DNA from: Gammaproteobacteria bacterium UBA2955
GTDB taxonomy: Bacteria; Pseudomonadota; Gammaproteobacteria; Pseudomonadales; Azotimanducaceae
Assembly: GCA_002348825.1 (NCBI GenBank)
Contig: DEBN01000184.1
Location: 6,689-17,452, forward strand
Direction of reading: 5' to 3'
Length of the DNA stretch: 10,764 bases
Numbering within the stretch: the stretch's first letter is position 1; each line of letters begins with the position of its first letter. Positions 1 to 9,395 of this stretch are shown here, piece after piece. A program made the position numbers and the translations under genes. Below the pieces are notes generated by a model. The model saw only the letters and a program-made list of their open reading frames with translations. It did not search any database and was not told the origin of the DNA.

Positions 1-2901
<2,901 letters not shown>

Positions 2902-2917
2902 TAAAAGAAGATTTTGC

Positions 2918-2938
2918 GCCGACGCGCTAAGCGCTGGC
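2918..2938 (-). other. Imperfect hairpin between parA and yheS
   Basis: GCC/GGC outer arms and GCGC/GCGC inner arms enclose a three-base loop, with one bulged base on one arm at 2921 and another at 2923. On the minus strand it is followed by a T-rich but interrupted stretch (TCTTCTTTT) directly before the yheS start. It could be a weak intrinsic terminator or a structure that controls yheS translation. The broken T run makes a strong terminator unlikely. Confidence 0.4.
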
Positions 2939-2949
2939 GGTATTCAACC

Positions 2950-3729
2950 TCAAGCGTTGTTTTTTTGGGTATTGATTTGCTGCTGCAATTTACGCCCAAC
3001 CGCTCTCGGGCGGGCCGATGCGACGTTCAGTTTCCGCGGTGTTTGCTCGTCTATCCAAGACGTCAGAGCATGCCAAGCTCGATACTCTCGTCTGGCAGCG
3101 CGGTTATCGAACATCTCAATAACGCCTATGCCTTGGTCTGCTGCTTCGGCGTAAACCGGCGTGTTACGAAACTGGCTGATCGTTGTGACGCCTGAACAAG
3201 CCAAGAACTGTTCCAGATTTGCATAGTTTGCAGAAGCAGACCCGATCCTGTTGCCCACGACGCCGATGGGCCGAGGACGAGCTCGATAGACTCGGTGAGT
3301 GAGCAAATCGGTGATGAAGCGTTTACTGGTCCGGATATCCACCGATGAGGTCATCACGGGCACTACAATGATATCGCTCATGCGCACAAGGCTTTCAAAC
3401 TGAGCGCTGGCCGTGGTTAAGCTAGGAGCGTCGATAATGATGACATCACAGCCCTCAGAGCCGCGGCGACTAAACGACAGTGTCTCGCGTAGCCGCGGAC
3501 CTTTGAAACTAGCCAGAGCTTCTATGGGTGCAGCCACCTCTTCCCGGCCTTGGCGAATTTCGGCCCAGTATTGGCTGCTGGCCTGAGGATCGTAGTCCCA
3601 CAGTGCGACGCGTTGACCTACATTTGCGTATGCTGCGGCAAGGTTAGTAGCCACGGTTGTTTTGCCGCAGCCGCCTTTTGCGTTAGCCACTAAAATGTGG
3701 CGCGGGGATGAATTTTTTATAGAGTCCAT
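2950..3729 (-). CDS. Orphan ParA/MinD-type ATPase
   Basis: A ParA-superfamily P-loop ATPase of 259 residues. Such proteins position DNA, chemoreceptors or other cargo by dimerising with ATP and binding the nucleoid or membrane. Motifs: deviant Walker A KGGCGKTT (18-25) with signature Lys18 and catalytic Lys23; Walker A' LWDYDPQ (43-49); Walker B VIIIDAP (96-102). There is no N-terminal helix-turn-helix as in plasmid P1-type ParA and no amphipathic C-terminal membrane helix as in MinD. Instead it ends in a basic tail (about 229-259) rich in Arg, Lys and Gln. The ATG at 3727-3729 is preferred over an in-frame TTG at 3747 because GGAAGGGA ends 2 nt before it, an excellent ribosome binding site. 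No parB-like partner is in the window, so the cargo is unknown. It is not the chromosomal parA normally found beside parB, gidB and gidA. Downstream yheS follows after 48 nt. Confidence 0.88.
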   Translation of the reverse strand: MDSIKNSSPRHILVANAKGGCGKTTVATNLAAAYANVGQRVALWDYDPQASSQYWAEIRQGREEVAAPIEALASFKGPRLRETLSFSRRGSEGCDVIIIDAPSLTTASAQFESLVRMSDIIVVPVMTSSVDIRTSKRFITDLLTHRVYRARPRPIGVVGNRIGSASANYANLEQFLACSGVTTISQFRNTPVYAEAADQGIGVIEMFDNRAARREYRAWHALTSWIDEQTPRKLNVASARPRAVGRKLQQQINTQKNNA

Positions 3730-3731
3730 TT

Positions 3732-3739
3732 TCCCTTCC
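3732..3739 (-). promoter_or_regulatory. Shine-Dalgarno site of parA
   Basis: Minus-strand GGAAGGGA sits just upstream of the ATG at 3729. It decides between this ATG and the TTG six codons upstream, since the TTG codon lies upstream of the site and has no comparable purine run. Confidence 0.7.
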
Positions 3740-3773
3740 AAGACCAAAAAAGCCCACTGGTGGCGTGAGCTTG

Positions 3774-3890
3774 GCTCGAGGGTTTACAGATCCCCCTGTT
3801 ACAGGTCTACCCGATCGCTTCGCGATGGTCCTTATCGCGTATTCTGTAAGCCGAGCGTTGCTGGCCGGTAACGGTGGGTTTTTGTTTTTA
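3774..3890 (+). ncRNA. Candidate structured small RNA, antisense to the parA leader
   Basis: Plus-strand folding by eye gives an outer helix GCTCG (3774-3778) with CGAGC (3852-3856). After an AGG bulge comes a nine-pair helix GTTTACAGA (3782-3790) with TCTGTAAGC (3843-3851), including one G-T wobble. Inside are CCTG/CAGG (3795-3805) and a hairpin ATCGC/GCGAT (3814-3826). The last competes with CGCGAT/ATCGCG (3821-3839). The domain is followed by a terminator-like hairpin and T run. The wobbles pair only in plus-strand RNA, becoming A-C mismatches on the minus strand, which favours plus-strand transcription. No convincing plus-strand promoter was found; a weak TATAGA lies at 3718-3723. The alternative is a structured 5' leader of parA. 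No known RNA family was recognised. Confidence 0.3.
3856..3890 (+). terminator. Terminator-like hairpin plus T run on the plus strand
   Basis: CGTTGCT (3856-3862) can pair with GGTAACG (3867-3873) through seven pairs, two of them G-T, around a GGCC loop. It is followed after five bases by TTTTTGTTTTTA (3879-3890). On the minus strand the two wobbles are lost and no T run follows. The stem is short and partly A/T, so efficiency would be moderate. No plus-strand gene precedes it except the candidate RNA above. The outermost base, C3856, is shared with the outer helix of the upstream domain. Confidence 0.35.
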
Positions 3891-3976
3891 TTCTTATCAC
3901 CAGGAGCCGTTCGACAGTGTCCGAAGCGAAATATATCAGGGACTTACGAGGCATTCTAGAGCTTCGCTACAATAGC

Positions 3977-4471
3977 TTATGCGCGGCTGCCCTGGCGGAT
4001 TTGCATAATATTCATCGCGAGCAGGGCGCCAAAGAAGAGCAACAGCCAACCAGGAAGGCTTATACCTAAAAACGTCCAACTGATTTCCGCGCAGTCGCCG
4101 GTCCCCGACATCATGGCGGCGAGAACATCAGCGATCGGAAAAGCTTCGAGCATATAGCTGAGGTCGGGGGCGCAAGCTGGCACTTGATCCTTGGGTAAGT
4201 TTTGCAGCCACAGCTGGCGGATTGAGAAGCCCCCGCCAACCATCGCAGATATGCCACCTAACAAGGGGTAGATACCCCAGCGCGGGTTGTGAGCAAGGCT
4301 TGCGTAAGCAATCAGTCCGGTAAGCGCCACCCAAATTCTCTGCATCATGCACAGCGGGCATGGAGACAATCCCAGCGCGTATTCCATGATTAAGGCGACA
4401 CAGAGTAAAACGCCTGTGGTGACGCAGATAGTGATCGCCCAATGATCAGCTTTCCAATTCGATAACATCAT
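3977..4471 (-). CDS. dsbB: Disulfide bond formation protein DsbB, quinone-linked inner-membrane oxidase
   Basis: DsbB reoxidises periplasmic DsbA and passes the electrons to ubiquinone in the inner membrane. The 164 residues show four hydrophobic helices (about 11-32, 46-62, 66-86, 138-157). The first periplasmic loop carries the redox pair CPLC (Cys38, Cys41), followed by Arg45 at the position of the quinone-contacting arginine 48 of E. coli DsbB. The second loop carries Cys100 and Cys127, the pair that exchanges with DsbA. WTFLGISLPGW (132-142) matches the family motif before the last helix. Two adjacent ATGs (4469-4471 and 4466-4468) are possible starts; no strong ribosome binding site is visible, only AAG within TTAAGAATA. 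The gene starts 10 nt after the stop of the quinone oxidoreductase gene, implying one transcript and perhaps translational coupling. No dsbA is in the window. Confidence 0.94.
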   Translation of the reverse strand: MMLSNWKADHWAITICVTTGVLLCVALIMEYALGLSPCPLCMMQRIWVALTGLIAYASLAHNPRWGIYPLLGGISAMVGGGFSIRQLWLQNLPKDQVPACAPDLSYMLEAFPIADVLAAMMSGTGDCAEISWTFLGISLPGWLLLFFGALLAMNIMQIRQGSRA

Positions 4472-4481
4472 TATTCTTAAG

Positions 4482-5456
4482 TTAAAGGTTAACTACGACT
4501 TTGCCCACCGCCCTGCGCTCGGCCAAACAATTTAGTGCAGCGGCGTATTCGGTGAGCGCGAATTCCGCACCGATGAGCGGATCGATTTTACCCTGCTCGA
4601 ATAGCGCCATGATTTCAGCGAAGTTTTGCTGATTCTCTTTCGGGAACAGCCCGGAAAACGCGCCATAAAATACGCCCACAACCTGACAGCTTTTAAGCAG
4701 GACTAAATTGGTGGGTAGTTTGGGGATGTCGCCGCCGACGAAGCCAACGACCAACACGCGACCGTACCAGCCTACGCAACGCATACACTGATCAAATAGT
4801 TCGCCGCCCACGGGATCATAGATTACGTCAGCGCCGCGGTTATCAGTCAGCGCCTTAACTTTGTCCTTGAGTTGGCCATCGCTGTAATTGATCAGTTCGT
4901 CTGCTCCAGCTGCTTGCGCCACCGCCAACTTTTCTTCGCTTGAGGCTGCAGCGATGACCCGAGCGCCCATCGCCTTACCCAACTCTACGGCCGCCAGACC
5001 GACGCCGCCGGCTGCGCCAAGCACGAGCAGCGTCTCGCCGGGCTGCAGGTTAGCGCGTTGTTTTAACGCGTAGTAAGAGGTGCCGTAGGTGGTGCTGATG
5101 CCTGCGGCAACAGCAAAACTCATCGCTTTCGGCTTAGCACGCAAAGCCGCCGCTCGGACAACTATTTTTTCTGCAAAACAGCCGTGGCCGAGACTGCCAA
5201 AAACTTCGTCACCGACGTTCCACTCCTTCACATCATCAGCGACCTCGCTGACGACGCCACTAAATTCACCGCCTGGTGAAAACGGAAACTCTGGGAGTGA
5301 CTGGTACTTGCCCTCAATCATCAGTACGTCTGGGAAATTAACAGCGCTGGCTTGGACGGTAACGATGACATGGCCGGCCTTGATGCTCGGCTCGTCGATG
5401 TCCTCAAGCGACAGGTCCTCAGCGCGACCAAAGGCTTTACATAAAACTGCTTTCAT
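4482..5456 (-). CDS. Zinc-independent NADPH:quinone oxidoreductase family protein (MDR superfamily)
   Basis: A cytosolic medium-chain dehydrogenase/reductase of 324 residues, the usual length for quinone oxidoreductases. Members reduce quinones or enones with NADPH; the true substrate cannot be read from sequence. The N-terminal catalytic domain (about 1-120) contains VNFPDVLMIEG (39-49) and PGGEFSG (61-67), the typical quinone-oxidoreductase substitutes for the zinc-ligand motifs of alcohol dehydrogenases. The Rossmann domain has the nucleotide loop LGAAGGVG (146-153), followed by ARVIAAASSEEK (165-176), where the small and charged residues fit NADPH. The structural zinc cysteines are absent. 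It closes with GKVVVNL, a common C-terminus in the family. A 77-nt gap separates it from upstream acpH; a poor TAGTAT box there is not enough to call a promoter. dsbB follows after 10 nt. Confidence 0.9.
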   Translation of the reverse strand: MKAVLCKAFGRAEDLSLEDIDEPSIKAGHVIVTVQASAVNFPDVLMIEGKYQSLPEFPFSPGGEFSGVVSEVADDVKEWNVGDEVFGSLGHGCFAEKIVVRAAALRAKPKAMSFAVAAGISTTYGTSYYALKQRANLQPGETLLVLGAAGGVGLAAVELGKAMGARVIAAASSEEKLAVAQAAGADELINYSDGQLKDKVKALTDNRGADVIYDPVGGELFDQCMRCVGWYGRVLVVGFVGGDIPKLPTNLVLLKSCQVVGVFYGAFSGLFPKENQQNFAEIMALFEQGKIDPLIGAEFALTEYAAALNCLAERRAVGKVVVNL

Positions 5457-5533
5457 AGACTCAAGCTGCGATTAAAAGGGGCTGCATACTACCCTTAACT
5501 GGGGCTAAGGAAAAATTTGTCTCCCTGGGGTCG

Positions 5534-6160
5534 TTACTTTGCGTCTAATAAGTTCGACCAACTGGTTATTTGGTGGCGAAAATCTTCATAGTAGTGGTGG
5601 AAATCATCGGCACCCTCGGCCGCTATGGCCTCTGAGGCCTTTACGACATCGTGCCCCAGATGCTCTTTACCGAGTCGTTTTAGCGAAAACAGCAGCGCGC
5701 GCTCGACTGTCGCCCACTCGTGATAGCGACCAAGTAAATCGGTATCACTCATATAAGCGATGAAGCTATGACTTTGCTGGGGCAGGTGGTTTTGATACCT
5801 ACTTATCGCGCGGTAGCAGCGAGGCGTAAAGGCACTTAACGTTTCTTTCGCGTAGCGTTGCCAGTTCGTGCTCAGGTAATAGTCCCCCAGTATGTCGACG
5901 AAAATAGGTGCAAATCGCCGCAGCGCGGTTGGAAAGCGCTGGCAGCTTGTGCGCATGCCGGGGTGCTGGTTGGATACCGCGTCGATGCGTCTATGCAGAC
6001 GCACACCGGCCCGGAGTTCTTCTGGCCAGCGGGTGTTTATAGCCCCTTTACTAAAATCAGCGAGTACGGCGCCTGCGAGCAGACCTTGGTTCTGGTCAGG
6101 CTGAACGCGCCAAAAATTACTGGCTTCCTCCGCGAGCGCGCAGTGCGCTAGAAAATTCAT
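5534..6160 (-). CDS. acpH: Acyl carrier protein phosphodiesterase (AcpH family, formerly DUF479)
   Basis: AcpH removes the 4'-phosphopantetheine group from holo-ACP, giving apo-ACP in the cytosol. The 208-residue product begins with the family hallmark MNFLAH, followed by GAVLADFSKG (30-39), LHRRID (55-60) and GDYYLS (92-97), matching the E. coli AcpH segments LADF, HRRID and DHFLS. These hold the His and Asp residues thought to bind metal in this HD-like fold: His6, Asp35, His56, Asp60 and Asp93. It is longer than the 193-residue E. coli protein, mainly through an insertion at about residues 12-25 before LADF. It begins only 6 nt after the gshA stop, with a weak ribosome binding site (TTGAGC), so translation is probably coupled to gshA. 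The physiological value of ACP turnover is poorly defined even in E. coli. Confidence 0.88.
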   Translation of the reverse strand: MNFLAHCALAEEASNFWRVQPDQNQGLLAGAVLADFSKGAINTRWPEELRAGVRLHRRIDAVSNQHPGMRTSCQRFPTALRRFAPIFVDILGDYYLSTNWQRYAKETLSAFTPRCYRAISRYQNHLPQQSHSFIAYMSDTDLLGRYHEWATVERALLFSLKRLGKEHLGHDVVKASEAIAAEGADDFHHYYEDFRHQITSWSNLLDAK

Positions 6161-6166
6161 AGCGGC

Positions 6167-7705
6167 TCAAATCGCTAAGTAGCCATGTACGAAGTCGGAA
6201 AAGCTTAGGCGGTCGGCGCGTTCTATCTCCGACTGTTTTATTAAAGATCGCTGTGCCTCGGCGCGCAGTCGCGCTCGACTTTCGGCGTCCACCGGTTGGG
6301 TGGCAAAAAAATCTGAATGCTGCTGAGCGCGGTGCATGGTGAACTGAAAAAACGACGTCCCCTGGCCCAACGCTTGGATCACCCTGGCCGAGGGCGTTAA
6401 GTCTGGGTTTTCGATTTTTGCCAGCTGCGCAGTCAACGTATCGTGATAGAGCGCGCTGTTCGAATGCTGGTCCATCAGGGTCGCGACTTTCGCGCATTCA
6501 GCCAAAAGCTCGGCGGCCCACTGTTGCAGAGTGATCGATTCGCCGTCTCGCTCAAGCATTAGACCCAACTGTCGGCCATTTTCCACCACAGCGGTCTGAT
6601 TTCTGACCATACGCGCGCTTTCCTCGCGGCTGTCGGTAGGGCTTTCTGTGAGCAAGCACAACAGTAAGAAAGTATCGAGGAAGTGAATGTGCTCAAGGTC
6701 GATGCCTATTGGTGTAAAGGGGTCCAGATCGACACACCGAACCTCAATGTACTCAACGCCGCGTTGACCAAGTGCCGCCAGTGGACGTTCACCACTTGCG
6801 GCACTGCGCTTGGGTCGAATGGTGCCGTAAAATTCGTTTTCTATCTGCAGAATCGAGTCGTTAAGTTGCTGATAATCGCCGTCTTTATTGACCGGTATAT
6901 GGGCATAGCCTGGATAGCTGGTGGTTAGGCCGGCACGCATGGTGGCGGCGTATTCTTCCAGGGAGTTATAGGAGACATGCAATTCGCTCTGGGCGTCGCT
7001 CTGATAGCCCAATCGGCCCATTCGCAAGCTCGTCGCATGAGGCAAATAAAAGGTGCCCTCGCTAAATTCGAGTAAGCCGTGATCTGGACGTTGCAGGAAG
7101 CTTCGGCATACGGCTGGCGAGGCACCGAACAAATAGAGCAGCAACCAGGAACAGCGACGAAAATTTCGAATTAAACTGAAATAGGCCTTTGTTTTTTGAG
7201 CTTGGCTGTTGATCCCTAGTCGCTGCCAAAGCGTGTCGGGCACAGAAAAATTGTAATGGATGCCTGAGATGGTCTGCATCAACCGACCGTAACGATTACC
7301 CAAACCGCGGCGATATACCGTTTTTGTTTGGCCAATATTGGAGGAGCCGTACTGGCCAATGGGTATGGCATCGTTTTCGGTACCGAGGATGCAAGGCATG
7401 CTGCTGGGCCAGAGTAATTCGTTCTCCAGATTCGCATGCACAAAGTTATGAATTTCTGTCAATTCGCTGAGGCAGGCGTCAGCACTGTCGTGAACCCCTG
7501 TTATGAGTTCCAGTTGCGCCTCGCTAAAATCTGTCGTGATGGCTTTGTGTGTTAAAGCTGAACCCAGTGCTTTGGGGTGTCGTTGTTTGGAAAGACTGCC
7601 ATCGGCAGCGACGCGCAAGCTCTCTTTCTCAAGGCCTCTTTGTAACTGGTCTAGTCCGGCGTCCGCGGATCGCAGCATCTCGAGAGTGCGCTGAGTTATT
7701 CGCAT
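6167..7705 (-). CDS. gshA: Glutamate-cysteine ligase, gammaproteobacterial type
   Basis: Catalyses the ATP-dependent joining of the glutamate gamma-carboxyl to cysteine, the first and usually limiting step of glutathione synthesis in the cytosol. The 512 residues match the E. coli-type enzyme (518) along the whole length. Recognised blocks are RGLEKESLRV (23-32, metal/ATP glutamates 26 and 28), TDFSEAQLELIT (58-69), LWPSSMPC (98-105), IPIGQYGSSNIG (114-125), GNRYGRLMQTISGIHYNFS (136-154) and VEYIEVRCVDLDPF (317-330). The start is secure: GGGGAGGA lies 6 nt upstream of the ATG, the strongest ribosome binding site in the window. acpH follows after 6 nt. gshB is not in the window, which is normal because the two genes are usually unlinked. 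A perfect 6-bp hairpin lies in the gap upstream. No clear -35/-10 pair was found there, so expression may come from pckA read-through or a weak promoter. Confidence 0.97.
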   Translation of the reverse strand: MRITQRTLEMLRSADAGLDQLQRGLEKESLRVAADGSLSKQRHPKALGSALTHKAITTDFSEAQLELITGVHDSADACLSELTEIHNFVHANLENELLWPSSMPCILGTENDAIPIGQYGSSNIGQTKTVYRRGLGNRYGRLMQTISGIHYNFSVPDTLWQRLGINSQAQKTKAYFSLIRNFRRCSWLLLYLFGASPAVCRSFLQRPDHGLLEFSEGTFYLPHATSLRMGRLGYQSDAQSELHVSYNSLEEYAATMRAGLTTSYPGYAHIPVNKDGDYQQLNDSILQIENEFYGTIRPKRSAASGERPLAALGQRGVEYIEVRCVDLDPFTPIGIDLEHIHFLDTFLLLCLLTESPTDSREESARMVRNQTAVVENGRQLGLMLERDGESITLQQWAAELLAECAKVATLMDQHSNSALYHDTLTAQLAKIENPDLTPSARVIQALGQGTSFFQFTMHRAQQHSDFFATQPVDAESRARLRAEAQRSLIKQSEIERADRLSFSDFVHGYLAI

Positions 7706-7711
7706 CCGCTG

Positions 7712-7719
7712 TCCTCCCC
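7712..7719 (-). promoter_or_regulatory. Strong Shine-Dalgarno site of gshA
   Basis: Minus-strand GGGGAGGA, six bases before the ATG at 7705, is near-optimal in sequence and spacing and fixes the gshA start. Confidence 0.8.
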
Positions 7720-7767
7720 GACGGCGTCCGACCCAATTACCTGGTTAGAATGCCGGTCTATAGCTGG

Positions 7768-7782
7768 CCAGAGAGCCTCTGG
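7768..7782 (-). other. Perfect 6-bp inverted repeat between pckA and gshA
   Basis: CCAGAG and CTCTGG flank a three-base loop in the 100-bp gap between the pckA stop and the gshA start. No T run follows on the minus strand, so it is not a canonical intrinsic terminator. It could be an RNA hairpin that stabilises the 3' end of pckA mRNA, a weak Rho-assisted stop, or a protein-binding palindrome upstream of gshA. Confidence 0.4.
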
Positions 7783-7805
7783 TGAGCAAACAGACCTAAG
7801 CAGTG

Positions 7806-9365
7806 TTAGCGCTGCGGCCCAGCCTCGATAATGCCATCTTCAACGTCGAACTTAGCGAAGTTCGCAACAAACTTATCCACTAATGCCGACGCTGCTTCGT
7901 CATACGCCGCGGTATCTGCCCAGGTCTCGCGCGGGTTGAGTAATGCGCTGTCTACTCCTGAAACGGCCTGAGGAATGTCTAGGTTAAAGCCATCTAAGTG
8001 GGTCGTCGCGGTGTCGCCTAGTTCGCCACTTTGAATGGCCGCGATGATGGCCCGGGTTACCGGAATTTTGAAACGACTGCCAACCCCATAACCACCCCCC
8101 GTCCAGCCCGTGTTAACGAGGAATACACGTGAGCCAAACTCTTCTATGCGCCTGATGAGTAGTTTCGCGTACACGCCTGCCGGGCGCGGAAAGAATGGGG
8201 CACCGAAGCAGGTGGAGAAGGTCGCTTTATAGGCCTCTGTCGATCCGACCTCTGTCGAGCCGACTTGGGCGGTATAGCCCGACAGGAAGTGATAGGCGGC
8301 TGCTTCTTTAGACAGCACGGCCACCGGAGGCAGGACACCGCTTACATCACAGGTAAGGAAGATAATGTTGTTTGGTTCGCCGCCGCGGTTCTCGGGCACT
8401 TTTTCTGCGATATTGGTACGTGGGTAACAGGCGCGGGTATTCTCAGTAAGAGAACTGTCGGTATAGTCCGGCTCGCTCGAGACCTCATCAATCACTACAT
8501 TTTCTACGATCGCGCCAAAGCGAATAGCGTCGAAAATAACAGGCTCATTCTCGTGAGTGAGGTCTATGCACTTTGCGTAACAACCGCCTTCAAAATTAAA
8601 TACGGTGCCGCGTCCCCAGCCGTGTTCGTCGTCGCCGATCAGCAGACGATTTGGATCTGCAGACAATGTGGTTTTGCCCGTGCCAGAGAGTCCGAAGAAT
8701 AGGGTTACGTCACCTTCGTGCCCCATGTTCGCCGAACAATGCATGGGTAGCACATCTTTCTCTGGCAACAAGAAGTTAAGCACCGAAAACATGGACTTTT
8801 TCATTTCACCGGCATAGCGCATACCGGCAATCAGCACTTTGCGTTGGGCAAAGTTAATCATAACGGTGCCGTCGCTATTCGTGCCGTCGCGCTCTGGCTG
8901 ACAGGTAAAATTAGGCGCGTTGAAAATCTGCCAGACTTCTTTGTTATGCGGATTGTAGTGTTCCGGGACAATGAATAGAGACCGGCCGAACAAAGTGTGC
9001 CATGCATACTCAGTTGTCACCTCGATGGGCAGATAATGCTCCGGGTCCGCACCCACATGCAGATTTGACAGGAACGTTTCGTTTTCGCTCAGATGCACAT
9101 GCACGCGGTCCCACAGGCGGTCGAACACGTCGCCAGCGATGGGTTGATTGATATCACCCCAGTCGATGAATTCTGAGGTTGAGGTTTCGTCGACGATAAA
9201 ACGATCTTTTGGCGAGCGGCCAGTTCGAGCCCCTGTTTCCACTACAATTGCCCCATTGCTGGCAAAAGCGCCTTCGCCACGCAGGATAGACTGTTCAGCT
9301 AATTGTGCAGAAGATAAATTAACGTGGGTATCCGCGGCCTGCTTTGAGTCGGTGTTAACAGCCAT
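7806..9365 (-). CDS. pckA: Phosphoenolpyruvate carboxykinase (ATP)
   Basis: Converts oxaloacetate and ATP to phosphoenolpyruvate, CO2 and ADP, the entry step of gluconeogenesis when cells grow on organic acids or amino acids. The 519 residues contain the ATP-type PEPCK set: substrate loop [10 protein letters not shown] (47-56), metal ligand Lys190 in GEMKKSMF, His209 in PMHCSAN, P-loop GLSGTGKTT (225-233, Lys231), kinase-2 motif LIGDDEHGW (242-250, Asp245/246), and [13 protein letters not shown] (257-269). Subtracting 23 from E. coli numbering fits these residues. Near 367-376 there is a doubled [10 protein letters not shown] encoded by a 15-bp direct repeat; other family members have a related AGTE/GITE stretch here, so the length is normal. 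The start has no obvious ribosome binding site but lies about 27 nt downstream of a good extended -10 box. hslR-hslO lie just upstream, an arrangement also close to that in E. coli and Pseudomonas. Confidence 0.98.
   Translation of the reverse strand: MAVNTDSKQAADTHVNLSSAQLAEQSILRGEGAFASNGAIVVETGARTGRSPKDRFIVDETSTSEFIDWGDINQPIAGDVFDRLWDRVHVHLSENETFLSNLHVGADPEHYLPIEVTTEYAWHTLFGRSLFIVPEHYNPHNKEVWQIFNAPNFTCQPERDGTNSDGTVMINFAQRKVLIAGMRYAGEMKKSMFSVLNFLLPEKDVLPMHCSANMGHEGDVTLFFGLSGTGKTTLSADPNRLLIGDDEHGWGRGTVFNFEGGCYAKCIDLTHENEPVIFDAIRFGAIVENVVIDEVSSEPDYTDSSLTENTRACYPRTNIAEKVPENRGGEPNNIIFLTCDVSGVLPPVAVLSKEAAAYHFLSGYTAQVGSTEVGSTEAYKATFSTCFGAPFFPRPAGVYAKLLIRRIEEFGSRVFLVNTGWTGGGYGVGSRFKIPVTRAIIAAIQSGELGDTATTHLDGFNLDIPQAVSGVDSALLNPRETWADTAAYDEAASALVDKFVANFAKFDVEDGIIEAGPQR
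8234..8263 (-). repeat. 15-bp direct repeat, two copies, inside pckA
   Basis: Two adjacent 15-base units (8234-8248 and 8249-8263 as read on the plus strand, cctctgtcga-t/g-ccga) differ at one base and encode a five-residue unit twice. The reading frame is kept. It may be a small ancient duplication or convergent codon choice for a family motif that already has two similar halves. Confidence 0.7.
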
Positions 9366-9395
9366 GATGAATTGCTATCAATAAATTGGCCGAGG

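Larger units (their letters stand above)
3730..3976. other. Longest gene-free gap (parA leader / dsbB 3' side), rich in inverted repeats
   Basis: The gap is 247 bp with no convincing protein gene on either strand. From left to right it contains the parA ribosome binding site, a nested inverted-repeat domain (3774-3856), a short hairpin followed by a T-rich run on the plus strand (3856-3890; on the minus strand this is an A-rich tract GATAAGAATAAAAACAAAAA), and then an AT-mixed stretch next to the dsbB stop. I could not identify a good sigma70 promoter for parA: candidate -10 boxes (TAGAAT, TATATT) lack a matching -35 box. parA must either have a weak or activator-dependent promoter here, or be read through from dsbB. 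Confidence 0.6.

Noticed and set aside
3730..3747. TTG start giving six extra residues for parA
   Set aside because: The good ribosome binding site lies between this TTG and the ATG at 3729, so it serves the ATG.
3774..3856. tRNA-like element, because of the roughly 80-nt cloverleaf-like set of helices
   Set aside because: There is no T-arm consensus (GGTTCRA), no 7-bp acceptor stem and no CCA-side pattern on either strand.
3765..3959. 64-codon plus-strand frame in the parA-dsbB gap (GTG start)
   Set aside because: No ribosome binding site, no recognisable protein, and it runs through the inverted repeats and the T-rich tract, whose structure better explains the region.
5457..5533. Promoter for the quinone oxidoreductase (TAGTAT box)
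   Set aside because: The box is poor and the hexamer 17 nt upstream (TTTTCC) does not resemble a -35 element, so I do not list it as a feature.
6117..6497. 126-codon minus-strand frame overlapping the end of gshA and the start of acpH
   Set aside because: It is out of frame with both conserved genes, has no recognisable domain, and is Arg-rich as expected of a shadow frame.
8265..8702. 145-codon plus-strand frame opposite pckA
   Set aside because: It is fully covered by the highly conserved pckA coding sequence, with no ribosome binding site and no recognisable domain.
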